DNA of 64,000 nucleotides from positions 5,993,559 through 6,057,558 of the forward strand of contig CM022678.1 in assembly GCA_012295275.1 (NCBI GenBank). The letters are read 5' to 3'. Positions 17,483 through 31,811 of the stretch are shown here, in pieces. The translations under genes and the position numbers were made by a program. A model generated the notes under the pieces. It worked only from the letters and a program-made list of their open reading frames with translations. It searched no databases and was not told where the DNA came from. This DNA is from Chrysomallon squamiferum. Lineage: Eukaryota; Mollusca; Gastropoda; Neomphalida; Peltospiridae. Within the stretch, counting starts at the first letter, position 1, and the number at the start of each line of letters is the position of its first letter.

Positions 17483-17549
<67 letters not shown>

Positions 17550-17833
17550 CTTATTTATTATTATTTAGTTTTATTTATTTTATTTTAGTTATACAAAACA
17601 TATTTCCAGATTTTGAAAAGAAAAAATGTTTTAAATAAATGTTTTTATAATATATATATGCAGTTATTACTGCTACTACTAAATGCTATTACTTCAGCTA
17701 CCAGAAGCACAACAGTTAATTCTGCTACTACTACTACTACTGCTTCTATTTCTACTACTACAATGTCTATTGATTTTAATATACAAACCAAATGTATTAT
17801 TTTAAATCTGTCTTTAGTTTTACTAATCAAGAA

Positions 17834-17884
<51 letters not shown>

Positions 17885-19118
17885 AATAAAACTAAATAAA
17901 CATAAGGTAAAAAGAAAAAGAAAGTATTTATTTGATGATTTCATTGTAAATAAATACTAGTTTATCATTACCAATATTAGTAAATAATAATCAGTAGTGT
18001 GTGATTCTGCACAAATCAGTCTTCGTTTTTTTTATTTATTTATTTATTTATTTATATATTTATTTATTTATTTATTTATTTTAATTATACAAAAATTTCT
18101 TTCCATACGTCTTTAAAAAATTATTATTTTAATAAATAAATAATTAAATTAATCAATAAATTATAATAAATTTTTGAAAAATACAAAATGAAAATATTAA
18201 CAATTTATTTGAATATTTCATACTTCCAGATTTTGAAAAAAATATATTTTTACATAAATCTTTTTATTAAATATGTATATAAAAAAGAAAGAAAGAAAGA
18301 AAGATAGATGGTTAGATAAATAAATAAAATACAATAAAATAAAATAAATAAAAAACAGAAGGAAGAAAAAAAAAGAAGTATTTATTTTACGATTTGATAG
18401 TAAATAAATACTAGTTTATCATAGTCAACATTAGTAAATAAGAAACTTTACAACGTTCAAATGATTTACTTATGTATCTTATGATATTGTATTTTAATTA
18501 TTAACTTACTAATCTATTTAGTTATTTACCTATTTATTTATTTATTATTATTTTTTTAATACACAAACCCAGATTTTTTGAGATTTTTAATTATTTTTAA
18601 AATGTTACTACTAAATAGGTATTAATTAATTAATTAATTAAGTAAGTAAGTAACTAACTAAGTAACGAAATAACCGAATAGATAAATAGAACAAATAAAA
18701 ATGATATAGAAGAAAAATAATTAAAAGGGAAGAAATTATTTTAAAATACTGAATCAGAATTTTTACTAATATTACTACAATAACTATTGTTATCCTCACC
18801 CGATAGTGCTACTTTTAGTATGACTTTATTATTACAACTACTAGTGCTGCTGTTTCTGCTAGTACTAGTTCCGTTACTTTAAGTTCTAGCACTAGTATCA
18901 TAACTATCACTACTAATACTAGAAACTGCAACAACCACAATTCCCGAAATTGCTACTGCTAATGCTGTTACTACAACTACCACTAACTACTAAGAAACTT
19001 GGAAAGAAAGTCACAAGTAAAAATGTACCACTTTTAATAATAATCAGAAACTATTAGCACGACAACAACTACTCCCACTTGTACTACGATTTTACAACAA
19101 CAACTACAAATACTACTT

Positions 19119-19158
<40 letters not shown>

Positions 19159-19159
19159 G

Positions 19160-19193
<34 letters not shown>

Positions 19194-19306
19194 TCAACAA
19201 CACTACTACCACCACCACCACCAACAACAAAAACGACAACAGCCAGATCAACAAAAATATATTTGTGTGATAATATTCAAATATTTTTCAGTTGAGATAC
19301 AACAAT

Positions 19307-19959
19307 ATGGCGGTATTGACTTCCACAATACTGCACTTTGCAATATGTTTTCTTATTACACTGACGACACTGGAAACCATTTCTGCTGTTTGCGGTAAGA
19401 GCTTATTTATTTTTTATTTCTGATTTCAATTTTAGATTTTCTTTTCCATTAATTCACTGCATATATATTTGGAAATGTGTGGGTGTCGGTGTGCTTGTGC
19501 ATGTTCTGCGTGCTTGAATATGCTCTAGGACAGTGCGTGTGCTAATGTAATTAGGTTTTACAGTAAATGTGTGTGAATATATATATGGTATCTTTGAGTG
19601 GTGTATGTATGTCACTTAGTGTTTAATGTGTCCATGTATATCTCTGTATATCGGTCTAATTGAGGATGTTATTACATTCTATTGATAATGCATTTTCATC
19701 AGGGTCGGTGTATTTGTGTACTGTTGTTACGTATTATTTGAATATTAATGTATTATGGATGTGTTTGTTTGGGTCCGAGTCTGTATTTGTGTCAGTGTGT
19801 TAAATACAAATCCTTCGTACATATTATTGTCATGTTTCTTAATCTTTATCAGTTAACATTATTAAAGATTGAATTTTTGAATAATAATGATGATAACAAT
19901 AACAGCACATTAGTAGTAGTTGCAGTAGTAGTAGCAGTAGTAGTGGTAGTAGGAGTGAA

Positions 19960-20038
<79 letters not shown>

Positions 20039-21701
20039 GTAATAAAACCAGAACAAAATAACAAAACAAAAAAACCTACTGAAATAATAATCAAATATAT
20101 AAAAATCCTTTCCAGATTCCTGCGGCAGTCGATGGCGTAAGGTTTATGAGACTGATCAGAACGGTTCCGCTGTTTATGGCAACGTCGAGGATCTCTTCAA
20201 CGCTGCCGAACACACTGAACCGGTCAGGTTTGTAATACCATCGTGGGGAGCAGAAGGATACGCTGGCGATTCTGTATACAGTACATATCATAAGCGTGAC
20301 ATTCTCTGTTTTTTTTCAACGATGCACGTAGGCAAGAAAAGCTGGGACACCTTTCTAAATGAACCGTATCGTCAAGCAATACTTCTGTGTACATCCGGAT
20401 ATGTCGACGTTGCTCACTTGAAGTTGGACACCGGCTCACTTGAAAGTCGAGACATTCGTCGTGTTGCTGTGCAGTGGTTCATTAAGCAACATCCTTGCTC
20501 AGAGTTCATTATTAACACGTATTTCGAAGATAAGAAGTTTGTATCTAACGGATCGTTAGCAGGTTTGTACTCGTCTATAGAAGCCGGACACGATGTCAAA
20601 GTCGCAAGCTCATACCAATACGCGTATTCACTTATGAACATCGATGTTAGTAAACAAGGCGTGATTTTAGCGCAAATGTTTTGGCTTTTTGACACAGACA
20701 GGGAAAAAGATTATTTCGAATTTGAGAATCCACTGGAGCCGGGTGTTGTAAACATATACTCAGACGACAAGGTCCACCTTATCTTGTATTTGCAGTATGC
20801 ACACCTTTCGGTTACCTTATTTATTCCCTTCGATTACACGTGGTACGTGGATTCCTGCTGGAAACACGTGTTTACGAATGATGAAAATGGAAAAGAACAA
20901 GGTGGGAGTATTTCCGAACTGATATCTGCCGTTGAGAGTGGACACAGGGTGAAGGTCGTTATGGGAAACTACTCGATTGAGGTGGACAACGTGAGGACAC
21001 AACCAGGACAGGTTTCTGTTCAACTTTTGAATCGCATGAGTTTCGACGAATCTGATATTGATGATGTAAAGATGTACTGGTCTTGGCAGATGGTTCACAC
21101 GACGGGAACTGTCGGAACACGAGTTTTCACGTTTTATAACACAAGTTTTGTAAATGAGTCCACTGAAAAGAAAACAATCAAGTGGTTTGTCGACACACGA
21201 CCATGGTCAAAAGTTTTGTCAACCAACAAAAACGGCGAGGTCACTTTTGGATCGAAAGCTGAGTTAAGGAAAGCCATTCTAAATGGCGCTGAAGTTCGTG
21301 TTGCTTTAAAGTTCGAGGACGACAAGAAAACTGAAGGAAGTCGACGGAAGAGGCACGTCGGTTGGTGGGGGGTAGAAAGTGGATCTTGGTGGGGAAGACA
21401 TAGTGGATCTAGAAGCAGAAACGGCGGTTCAAAATCATGTGTAGGAAGCGAATGGATGTTCTTCAAGGCTAGTAACCTGGAGTTAGGTCCTTCTGGAGAA
21501 GTTTCTGCCGAGTTACTTCAGAGTGTCAGTACTGAAGAAGTCGGGTCGGCCGAATTCAAGATCAAAGATGAACCTTTCTGGCGTTTCATGATCGTCTCGA
21601 CTCAGGGAAATGTCGACATCTCTCAGAGACGTGTAGGGAAGGAAGTAGACGACGGCCACTTCTCAGTGAAACAAGCTGTCAACTGGTTTGTCAACTACTA
21701 A
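19307..21701 (+). CDS. secreted four-repeat protein, copy 2
   Basis: Two coding exons: 19,307-19,394 (signal peptide, phase-1 G|GTAAGA donor) and 20,116-21,701 (acceptor TTTCCAG), 557 residues. I chose the exon 1 ATG because it adds a signal peptide and all five copies share the splice sites; the internal Met 99 would discard repeat 1. Four repeats start near Trp 36, 150, 272 and 386, each W-x-x-V...G-S...L..A...G..VKV. Repeat 4 contains the furin-type RRKR (439-442) followed by a Trp/Gly-rich insertion that lacks the INWWG segment of copies 1, 4 and 5. Several N-glycosylation sequons (e.g. NYS, NTS, NES) fit a secreted glycoprotein. AATAAA at 21,733-21,738. It is nearly identical to copy 3. 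Function unknown; no named family recognised. Confidence 0.87.
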
Positions 21702-21777
21702 CTTTGTTATGTTTAAAATATAAAACATTAACAATAAAAAAAAAAAAAATTGCTACTGCTTTTTATGTTTTTACTAG

Positions 21778-21821
<44 letters not shown>

Positions 21822-22820
21822 GTAATAATAATTATAATAATAACAATAATAACAATAACAATGAACAGAAATACGGAAATATATACGCAATGTAAAGTCA
21901 CAGACATAAATATACTTTATTATGTCTTTAGTATTTCTTCGTATCTTAATTTTAATATACTGATTAGATACTGCAACAAGAACAAGAAGAATAAACAAAC
22001 AAGAAAACAAACAAACAAATAAATAAATAATATGCAGCAGTGTTAGTAACAATCTAAATGAGGTTTACAATCCATTTCGTCGTGTAACTGAATTGAAATT
22101 ATTAATCGTATATTATGATTGAAACTCCTTAATATTATTGTATCGTAATGATACAGTACAGATTTAAAAAAAAAAAATCAAAATTTGAATAAATAAATTG
22201 AAATATTAATCAAAATAGAAATTAGAAAAGCCAATACAAAACCTACAGACGTTATTTTCAATCAATATTGCTGATGTGTCTGACTTTATAATTTCTAACG
22301 TAATTCAATGACGTAATCAAACGTCGTTATGACGTATTTCATTAAACTTTGAGATGTTCATTAAACTTATTCGACATTTATTCACTGATAGATATTTTCA
22401 TACAGAAGTAAACTAGATTAAATATGTTTGCTTGATTTCTGGTCGACACCATATTTTTGGAGGCGTCCTTGGAAGCCATTGCTGCTTACATCAAAAGAAA
22501 AAATACGGTGCATTTAATACAGGCTAAAAAAGAATGTATACTATTTTATTATCTTTGTAGTCAAACTAATAATTCAGGCAATCATTTGAATCAGAATATC
22601 TAGCATACATTTACATAAAACCCCGCGTTAAAACATGACTAGAGGGCACAATATTTTGGCTTTGAAATATAAAGGGAATATGCTGGATTAATGAAATGAA
22701 ATGAAATAATAATAATAATAATAATAATAACGTGTGTTTTTTAGAATATAGTCAGCTTGAACGATGTAAAGACACCAAAACACCAGACTGAAATGTATTG
22801 TATGATTTGTTATGTATGTG

Positions 22821-22924
<104 letters not shown>

Positions 22925-23621
22925 GGTAGGATAAATCCTACTAGAAGAATTATTTTTATCAAAGTTCTTCCTTCTTCTGTTGTATTTACTTTTGTTTTTA
23001 ATTACTTTATTCTATAATCCTGAAATCATAAAGTCATTTTAGGTCTCATTTTAAGTGAAAAATCTCTTTGTTTTCTGTTTGTCACACTAAACGGTACTAT
23101 ATTAATGATTTCATAAGAATTATTTTTAAAATACAACAAAGATCCTCTATACAATTAACATGTAATACTTGCACTCACACGAAGCCACGCACACTGAGCA
23201 CATCTGTTTCTGTTTCACAGAGCGTGTAAAGTTTCTAAGTACAGTGATATCAGCGCTTGCCTGCTGCAAAAGATGTCGCAGGATCGATACCCCATAGATA
23301 CCAGGAGTGACACTTGGTGATTAAAGAGCTCGCGTGAGGAGTCATGCAAATATTCTTGGTATTTTTCGAATTAAATCTGATCGTACTGAAGAGAAAGCAT
23401 AGTTTGAACAACACGAAATATTTTAGGTTCAGAAAATACTTGGATCGTGTAGTAAGCTGTCAGGATGCATTATTTGGGAAAATGGTATTGTGACTATATA
23501 TTACAACTCACATAGGACCCAGATACATAAAGAAAAAGAATTGAAAAAAATGATATAAAATAAAAAATAAATGAAATAAATAAATAAAAATAAAAAAAAA
23601 AATAAAATTAAAATAAAATAA

Positions 23622-23668
<47 letters not shown>

Positions 23669-23699
23669 CAACAATAATAATAATAATAAAAAATAAGAA

Positions 23700-23812
<113 letters not shown>

Positions 23813-24038
23813 GGATTTTCCACTTGGATTGTGGATGAATAAATTCTTTCCAGCTCTTGATCGTCTAGTATAATATTTATATTCTGTTTCCAATTAATTG
23901 TTTGTCTCAGGATAAAATAAAAATAGACCTCTGTTTTACTTATTCTTCTTAATTATATTAAGTCACCGTCGAAGGAAATTTTCCTGTTAAATTATGATCT
24001 ATATTATTTTGTATTCCCCAAAACCACCACCACTGCAG

Positions 24039-24074
<36 letters not shown>

Positions 24075-24104
24075 AAGAAGAAAAGAAGAAGAAGAAAGAA
24101 GCTA

Positions 24105-24275
24105 AAAATGAGTGAACGTGAGTGTTGACTTTAACTGCGCATGCTTTGAAAGATTTAAAATGTCAGGTCAGATGGTTCGTTTAGATTTTGCGTGTTTTAC
24201 AAGATGTCAGCTTGAACGATATCAAGATAACAAGAATGCAGAGTGCACTAAGTTTGAAGTGTAATGTATGATTTG
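24105..24275 (+). repeat. array-associated ~160-bp element, unit A2
   Basis: Same element as at 13,730, followed by a GT microsatellite and then a GATA tract. It lies ~5.2 kb upstream of copy 3 in the same orientation. Confidence 0.7.
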
Positions 24276-24354
24276 TCATGTGTGTGTATGCGTGTGTGTG
24301 TGTGTGTGTGTGTGTCTGTGTGCGCGTGTGTGTCACATATATATATATATATAT

Positions 24355-24396
<42 letters not shown>

Positions 24397-24478
24397 TAAA
24401 TTAATCAGAGGATAAATCCTACAAGGAAAATACCTGTTCAGCAAAAAGTACAGATCAAGAAAGATACAAATAGAAAAA

Positions 24479-24517
<39 letters not shown>

Positions 24518-24748
24518 AAAGAGCAGCTTGGAAACAAATATATTCAGGTACCCTGTATATATCCATGCTCGGGGAAAACGTCAGATGAGATAAATCTAAA
24601 TCAGAGATTCTAAAATTAAAATAAAACTAAATCGATAGTTCGGAACACGTGTTCGTCAAATGAAATCAGGTTTGTAAATTTCCATCTTCCGTGTTGATTT
24701 GAAGCGTGACGGGTCAATTGTTTTTAGTGCAAAGAAAGCGAAATACGT

Positions 24749-24867
<119 letters not shown>

Positions 24868-25545
24868 TCATTGATAAAAAATGTCTGATCTTGCATTACA
24901 CTTTTGCATCAGATATTTTTTTCTTATTTTTTACTTATTTTTTTTAATTATAATATTGACATCGTGAGATCATTAGTGATGACTCGTCAAAGTAAAATCT
25001 CTCTCGGTTTTCTGTTTATCACCCTAAATAGTATTGTATTATTGATTTCGTGAAAATTAATTTAAACAATAATAAAGATCGTATATTCTGACAACTTGTA
25101 TGTATAATACCCACAAACACATACAGTAATACCCAACATATACCCTGACACACACACACACACACACAGACACTATGTTTGTCACGGTAGATTAAAATTG
25201 AAAACCGAGCCTAGCTATGTTCGTCACAAAATGTGTGAGTACAATGACACCTGCACTTGCGTGCTACATAACAAGTACTGTGAACGATACCTGATAAATA
25301 CCAAAGGTTAAAAAAAAAAAAGGCGTGAGGCGTGGGGCAAATATTTGTGTGTCCAGCCAGGTTTCGGATTAATTAATATTTACCTGTTCAGGTAAAAAAA
25401 AAACATAGATAAAGAATTTGTTCGCGATGTTTTATCATCATTTGAGAAAATAAAGTAACTGTGTATATTAAACTCAGACATCAGCATGAATTGAAAAAAA
25501 CACAAAAAAACACACAAAACAAACCGTACATTTAATGGAAGAAAA

Positions 25546-25590
<45 letters not shown>

Positions 25591-25817
25591 GAAGAACAGA
25601 TTGGAGACAAAAATATCCAGGTTCCCTGTATTTACGCATGCTCAGATGATATAAATCTAAATCAGAGATTTTAAAATTAAAATAAAACTAAATCGATAGT
25701 TCGGAACATGTGTTCGTCAAATGAAATAAGGTTTGTAAATTTCCATCTTTTGTGTTCATATGAAGCGTGACGGGTCAATGGATCAATTGTTTTTAGTGCA
25801 AAGAAAGCGAAATACGT

Positions 25818-25912
<95 letters not shown>

Positions 25913-26234
25913 AGATAAAGAGAGAGAGATGGTTATTGCAGTTTCAAAATAAGCGTTTTTAAAGTACTGTACTTTTAGTTTGTAAAGTTAAAATAATACG
26001 AAAAGTTCAACTGGAATGTCATTTCTCACTTGGTTGCTTCCCTGTACTGTTTAATTGCTCTGTACTTTTGATTCTACGTCCTGGTACCTCCTGGGGTTTA
26101 TTTTGTTTAAATCGTTGTAAACTCGAAAATCTGGCCATTGATTTTTGGAAAATGAAACAAATAGATAGATGTACTTGACATCTGCCACATGACACGTGAA
26201 CGAAAAAAAAAAAAAAAAAAAAGAAGAAGATAAA

Positions 26235-26319
26235 TTAGAGGGGTGTCAAATCTCTTCTTTACTTAAGTTTCAGAAATCTGTGAATTTCGTTCAACAATTG
26301 GACCTCAGTCTCACAGAAG
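26235..26319 (+). other. putative noncoding first exon of paralog copy 3
   Basis: Near-identical to the copy 2 candidate, ending CACAGAAG|GTATTTCC at 26,319/26,320. The leader acceptor TTTTTCAG ends at 29,398, so the predicted intron is 3,079 bp. The exon start is not determined. Confidence 0.45.
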
Positions 26320-26483
26320 GTATTTCCATTTTGTTACAGTTTCTGTTACATTTTGATCCTTTTTTTTTTTTTTTCTTAGACTTTATTTTAATTGATGATT
26401 TGATAGTAAATGAATTCTGGTTTATCATTACCAATTTTAATAAATAATAACCGGTAGTGTGTGATTCTGCACAAATCAGTCTA

Positions 26484-26515
<32 letters not shown>

Positions 26516-26971
26516 CTTCTAATTAATTATTTATTTATTTTAAATATATATATTTTTATTTGTTGCTTTATTTATTTACTTAGTTACTTACTTACTTTCT
26601 TATTTCTTATTTACTTATTTATTTATTTATGCCAAGCAAATATCTTAGAGAATAATTATAAAATGAATGAATAAATAAATAAATAGAAATATTAATTAAT
26701 TAATTATAATTTATAAAAATATACAGAAAGGAAAAGTAAAATAGAATAATAATAATTATTTGATTCTTTCACAATACTTTTGTAAATAATAAATTTTACA
26801 ATATTCAGATGTTGAACAAATATTTTTTTGATAGTAGCATTGTTGGTTTCTACACAAATTAATTTATTTATTCTTTTATAAAATATTAATTTAAATAAAT
26901 ATTGTTATCAAATATATAAAGAAGCAAATCGACATGTAAATAAATAAATAAATAAATAAATATATAAATAA

Positions 26972-27006
<35 letters not shown>

Positions 27007-27253
27007 ATTATTTAATTAATTATGATTTTAAAAATGCAGAAAAAAGAAAGGTTATTATGTTTCACAGCAAATAAATACTAGTAATATTGTTACGAATATT
27101 TCCTACATACCAATAATATGTGATTCTACACAAATTATTCTTCGTTTTATTTAATTTAATTTAATTTAATTTAATTTTATATATTTATTTAATTATTTAA
27201 TATTATTATACAAAAATTTCTTTCCAGATATCTTTAAAAAAAAATTATTTTAA

Positions 27254-27288
<35 letters not shown>

Positions 27289-27640
27289 ATTATAACAAAT
27301 AAATTTTAAAAAATACAGAAAGAAAATATAAAGAAATTGTTCGAATATTTCGTACTAAATAAATACTAGTAACATTTGTAAATAATTTTTTTTTTAATTC
27401 AAATGTAGAAGAAATACGTTGTAGGTATCTGCAGAAAGTGTGATTCTACACAAATTAGTCTTTCCTTTATTTATTTATTTATTTATTTATTATTTTACTT
27501 TTATTTTATTTTATTTGAAAAGAAAATTTGTTTTAAATAGATGTTTTAAATAGATACATATATATAAATGCAGTTATTACTGCTACTATTAATGCAACTA
27601 TTCAATTTCTGGTTGTTGATTTATTTATTTATTTATTGAT

Positions 27641-27683
<43 letters not shown>

Positions 27684-27967
27684 CTTATTTATTATTATTT
27701 AGTTTTATTTATTTTATTTTAGTTATACAAAACATATTTCCAGATTTTGAAAAGAAAAAATGTTTTAAATAAATGTTTTTATAATATATATATGCAGTTA
27801 TTACTGCTACTACTAAATGCTATTACTTCAGCTACCAGAAGCACAACAGTTAATTCTGCTACTACTACTACTACTGCTTCTATTTCTACTACTACAATGT
27901 CTATTGATTTTAATATACAAACCAAATGTATTATTTTAAATCTGTCTTTAGTTTTACTAATCAAGAA

Positions 27968-28026
<59 letters not shown>

Positions 28027-29233
28027 AATAAAACTAAATAAACATAAGGTAAAAAGAAAAAGAAAGTATTTATTTGATGATTTCATTGTAAATAAATACT
28101 AGTTTATCATTACCAATATTAGTCAATAACAACCAGTAGTGTGTGATTCTGTGTTTATTTATATATTTACTTATTTAATTATTTTAATTATACAAAAATT
28201 TCTTTCCATACGTCTTTAAAAAATTATTATTTTAATAAATAAATAATTAAATTAATCAATAAATTATAATAAATAAATTTTGAAAAATACAAAATGAAAA
28301 TATTAACAATTTATTTGAATATTTCATACTTCCAGATTTTGAAAAAAATATATTTTTACATAAATCTTTTTATTAAATATGTATATAAAAAAGAAAGAAA
28401 GAAAGAAAGATAGATGGTTAGATAAATAAATAAAATACAATAAAATAAAATAAATAAAAAACAGAAGGAAGAAGAAAAAAGGAAGTATTTATTTTACGAT
28501 TTGATAGTAAATAAATACTAGTTTATCATAGTCAACATTAGTAAATAAGAAACTTTACAACGTTCAAATGATTGACTTATGTATCTTATGATATTGTATT
28601 TTAATTATTAACTTACTAATCTATTTAGTTATTTACCTATTTATTTATTTATTATTATTTTTTTAATACACAAACCCAGATTTTTTGAGATTTTTAATTA
28701 TTTTTAAAATGTTACTACTAAATAGTTATTAATTAATTAAGTAAGTAAGTATCTAACTAACTAACTAACTAACTAAGTAACGAAATAAACGAATAGATAA
28801 ATAGAACAAATAAAAATGATTTAGAAGAAAATGAATTAAAAGGGAAGAAATTATTTTAAAATACTGGATCAGAATTTTTACTAATATTACTACAATAACT
28901 ATTTTTATCCTCACCCGATAGTGCTACTTTTAGTATGACTTTATTATTACAACTACTAGTGCTGCTGTTTCTGCTAGTACTAGTTCCGTTACTTTAAGTT
29001 CTAGCACTAGTATCATAACTATCACTACTAATACTAGAAACTGCAACAACCACAGTTACCGAAATTACTACTGCTAATGCTGTTACTACAACTACCACTA
29101 ACTACCAAGAAACTTGGAAAGAAAGTCACAAGTAAAAATGTACCACTTTTAATAATAATCAGAAACTATTAGCACGACAACAACTACTCCCACTTGTACT
29201 ACGATTTTACAACAACAACTACAAATACTACTT

Positions 29234-29299
<66 letters not shown>

Positions 29300-29413
29300 T
29301 CAACAACACTACTACCACCACCACCACCACCAACAAAAACGACAACAGCCAGATCAACAAAAAATATATTTGTGTGATAATATTCAAATATTTTTCAGTT
29401 GAGATACAACAAT

Positions 29414-30065
29414 ATGGCGGTATTGACATCCACAATACTGCACTTTGCAATATGTTTTCTTATTACACTGACGACACTGGAAACCATTTCTGCTGCTTGC
29501 GGTAAGAGCTTACTTATTTTTTATTTCTGATTTCAATTTTAGATTTTCTTTTCCATTAATTCACTGCATATATATTTGGAAATGTGTGGGTGTCGGTGTG
29601 CTTGTGCATGTTGCGCGTGCTTGAATATGCTCTAGGACAGTGCGTGTGCTAATGTAATTAGGTTTTACAGTAAATGTGTGTGAATATATATATGGTATCT
29701 TTGAGTGGTGTATGTTGTCACTTAGTGTTTAATAAGTCCATGTATATCTCTGTATATCGGTCTAATTGAGGATGTTATTACATTCTATTGATAATGCATT
29801 TTCATCAGGGTCGGTGTATTTGTGTACTGTTGTTACGTATTATTTGAATATTAATGTATTATGGATGTGTTTGTTTGGGTCCGAGTCTGTATTTGTGTCA
29901 GTGTGTTAAATACAAATCCTTCGTACATATTATTGTCATGTTTCTTAATCTTTATCAGTTAACATTATTAAAGATTGAATTTTTGAATAATAATGATGAT
30001 AACAATAACAGTACATTAGTAGTAGTTGCAGTAGTAGTAGCAGTAGTAGTGGTAGTAGGAGTGAA

Positions 30066-30126
<61 letters not shown>

Positions 30127-31811
30127 TTAATATTAATAATAATAATAGTAATAAAAACCAGAACAAAATAACAAGAACAAAAAAACCTACTGAAATAATA
30201 ATCAAATATACAAAATCCTTTCCAGATTCCTGCGGCAGTCGATGGCGTAAGGTTTATGAGACTGATCAGAACGGTTCCGCTGTTTCTGGCAACGTCGAGG
30301 ATCTCTTCAACGCTGCCGAACACACTGAACCGGTCAGGTTTGTAATACCATCATGGGGAGCAGAAGGATACGCTAGCGATTCTGTATACAGTACATATTA
30401 TAAGCGTGACATTCTCTGTTTTATTTCAACGATGCACGTAGGCAAGAAAAGCTGGGACACCTTTCTGAATCAGTCGTATCGTCAAGCAATACTTCTGTGT
30501 ACAACCGGATATGTCGACGTTGTTCACTTTAAGCTGGACACCGGCTCACTTGAAAGTCGAGACTTTCGTCGTGTTGCTGTGCAGTGGTTTATTAAGCAAC
30601 ATCCTTGCTCAGAGTTCATTATTAACACGTATTTCGAAGATAAGAAGTTTGTATCTAACGGATCGTTAGCAAATTTGTACTCGTCTATAGAAGCCGGACA
30701 CGATGTCAAAGTCGCAAGCTCATACCATAACGCGTATTCACTTATGAACATCGATGTTAGTAAAGAAGGCGTGATTTTAGCGCAAATGTTTTGGCTTTTT
30801 GACACAGACTGGGAAAGAGATTATTTCGAATTTGAGGATCCACTGGAGCCGGGTGTTGTAAACATATACTCAAACGACAACGTCCACCTTATCTTGTATT
30901 TTCAGTATGACCGATTTTCGGTTACCTTATTCATTCGCTTCGATTACATGTGGTACGTGGATTCCTGCTGGAAACACGTGTTTACGAATGACGAAAATGG
31001 AAAAGAACAAGGTGGGAGTATTTCCGAACTGATATCTGCCGTTGAGAGTGGACACAGGGTGAAGGTCGTTATGGGAAACTACTCGATTGAGGTGGACAAC
31101 GTGAGGACACAGCCAGGACAGGTTTCTGTTCAACTTTTGAATCGCATGAGTTTCGATGAATCTGATACTGACGATGTAAAGATGTACTGGTCTTGGCAGA
31201 TGGTTCACACGACGGGAACTGTCGGAACACGAGTTTTCACGTTTTATAACACAAGTCTTGTAAATGAGTCCACTGAAAAGAAAACAATCAAGTGGTTTGT
31301 CGACACACGACCATGGTCAAAAGTTTTGTCAACCAACAAAAACGGCGATGTCACTTTTGGATCGAAAGCTGACTTAAGGAAAGCCATTCTAAATGGCGCT
31401 GAAGTACGAGTTGCTTTAAAGTTTGAGGACGACAAGAAAACTGAAGGAAGTCGACGGAAGAGGCACGTCGGTTGGTGGGGGGTAGAAAGTGGATCTTGGT
31501 GGGGAAGACATAGTGGATCTAGAAGCAGAAACGGCGGTTCAAAATCATGTGTAGGAAGCGAATGGATGTTCTTCAAGGCTAGTAACCTGGAGTTAGGTCC
31601 TTCTGGAGAAGTTTCTGCCGAGTTACTTCAGAGTGTCAGTACTGAAGAAGTCGGGTCGGCCGAATTCCAGATCAAAGATGAACCTTTCTGGCGTTTCATG
31701 ATTGTCTCGACACAAGGAAATGTCGACATCTCTCAGATTCGTGTAGGGAAGGAAATAGACGACGGCCACTTCTCAGTGAAACAAGCTGTCAACTGGTTTG
31801 TCAACTATTAA
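29414..31811 (+). CDS. secreted four-repeat protein, copy 3
   Basis: Coding exons 29,414-29,501 and 30,226-31,811, 557 residues. Residues 1-28 form a hydrophobic signal peptide, and a CxxC (29-32) spans the exon junction. Repeats begin near Trp 36, 150, 272 and 386. RRKR at 439-442 is followed by GWWGVESGSWWGRH. The segment ~216-270 is where it differs most from copies 4, 5 and 1; elsewhere it is almost the same as copy 2. Its 3' end is unusual: the last bases (CAACTATTAA) and the 3'UTR (AATAAA at 31,830-31,835) differ from copies 1 and 2 and resemble the UTR of the relic at 34 kb. So a recombination breakpoint lies at the end of this gene. Likely extracellular; function unknown. Confidence 0.87.

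Noticed and set aside
20817-21466. Antisense open frames of ~90-118 residues opposite the big exons of all copies.
   Set aside because: They are shadows of a strongly conserved sense frame and are conserved only because the sense sequence is; the sense frame has a signal peptide and splice sites.
30432-31811. Taking the internal Met (residue 99) of the large exon as the protein start.
   Set aside because: The same frame is open back to a perfect acceptor (TTTCCAG) and joins in phase to a signal-peptide exon in all copies; an internal start would remove repeat 1 and secretion.
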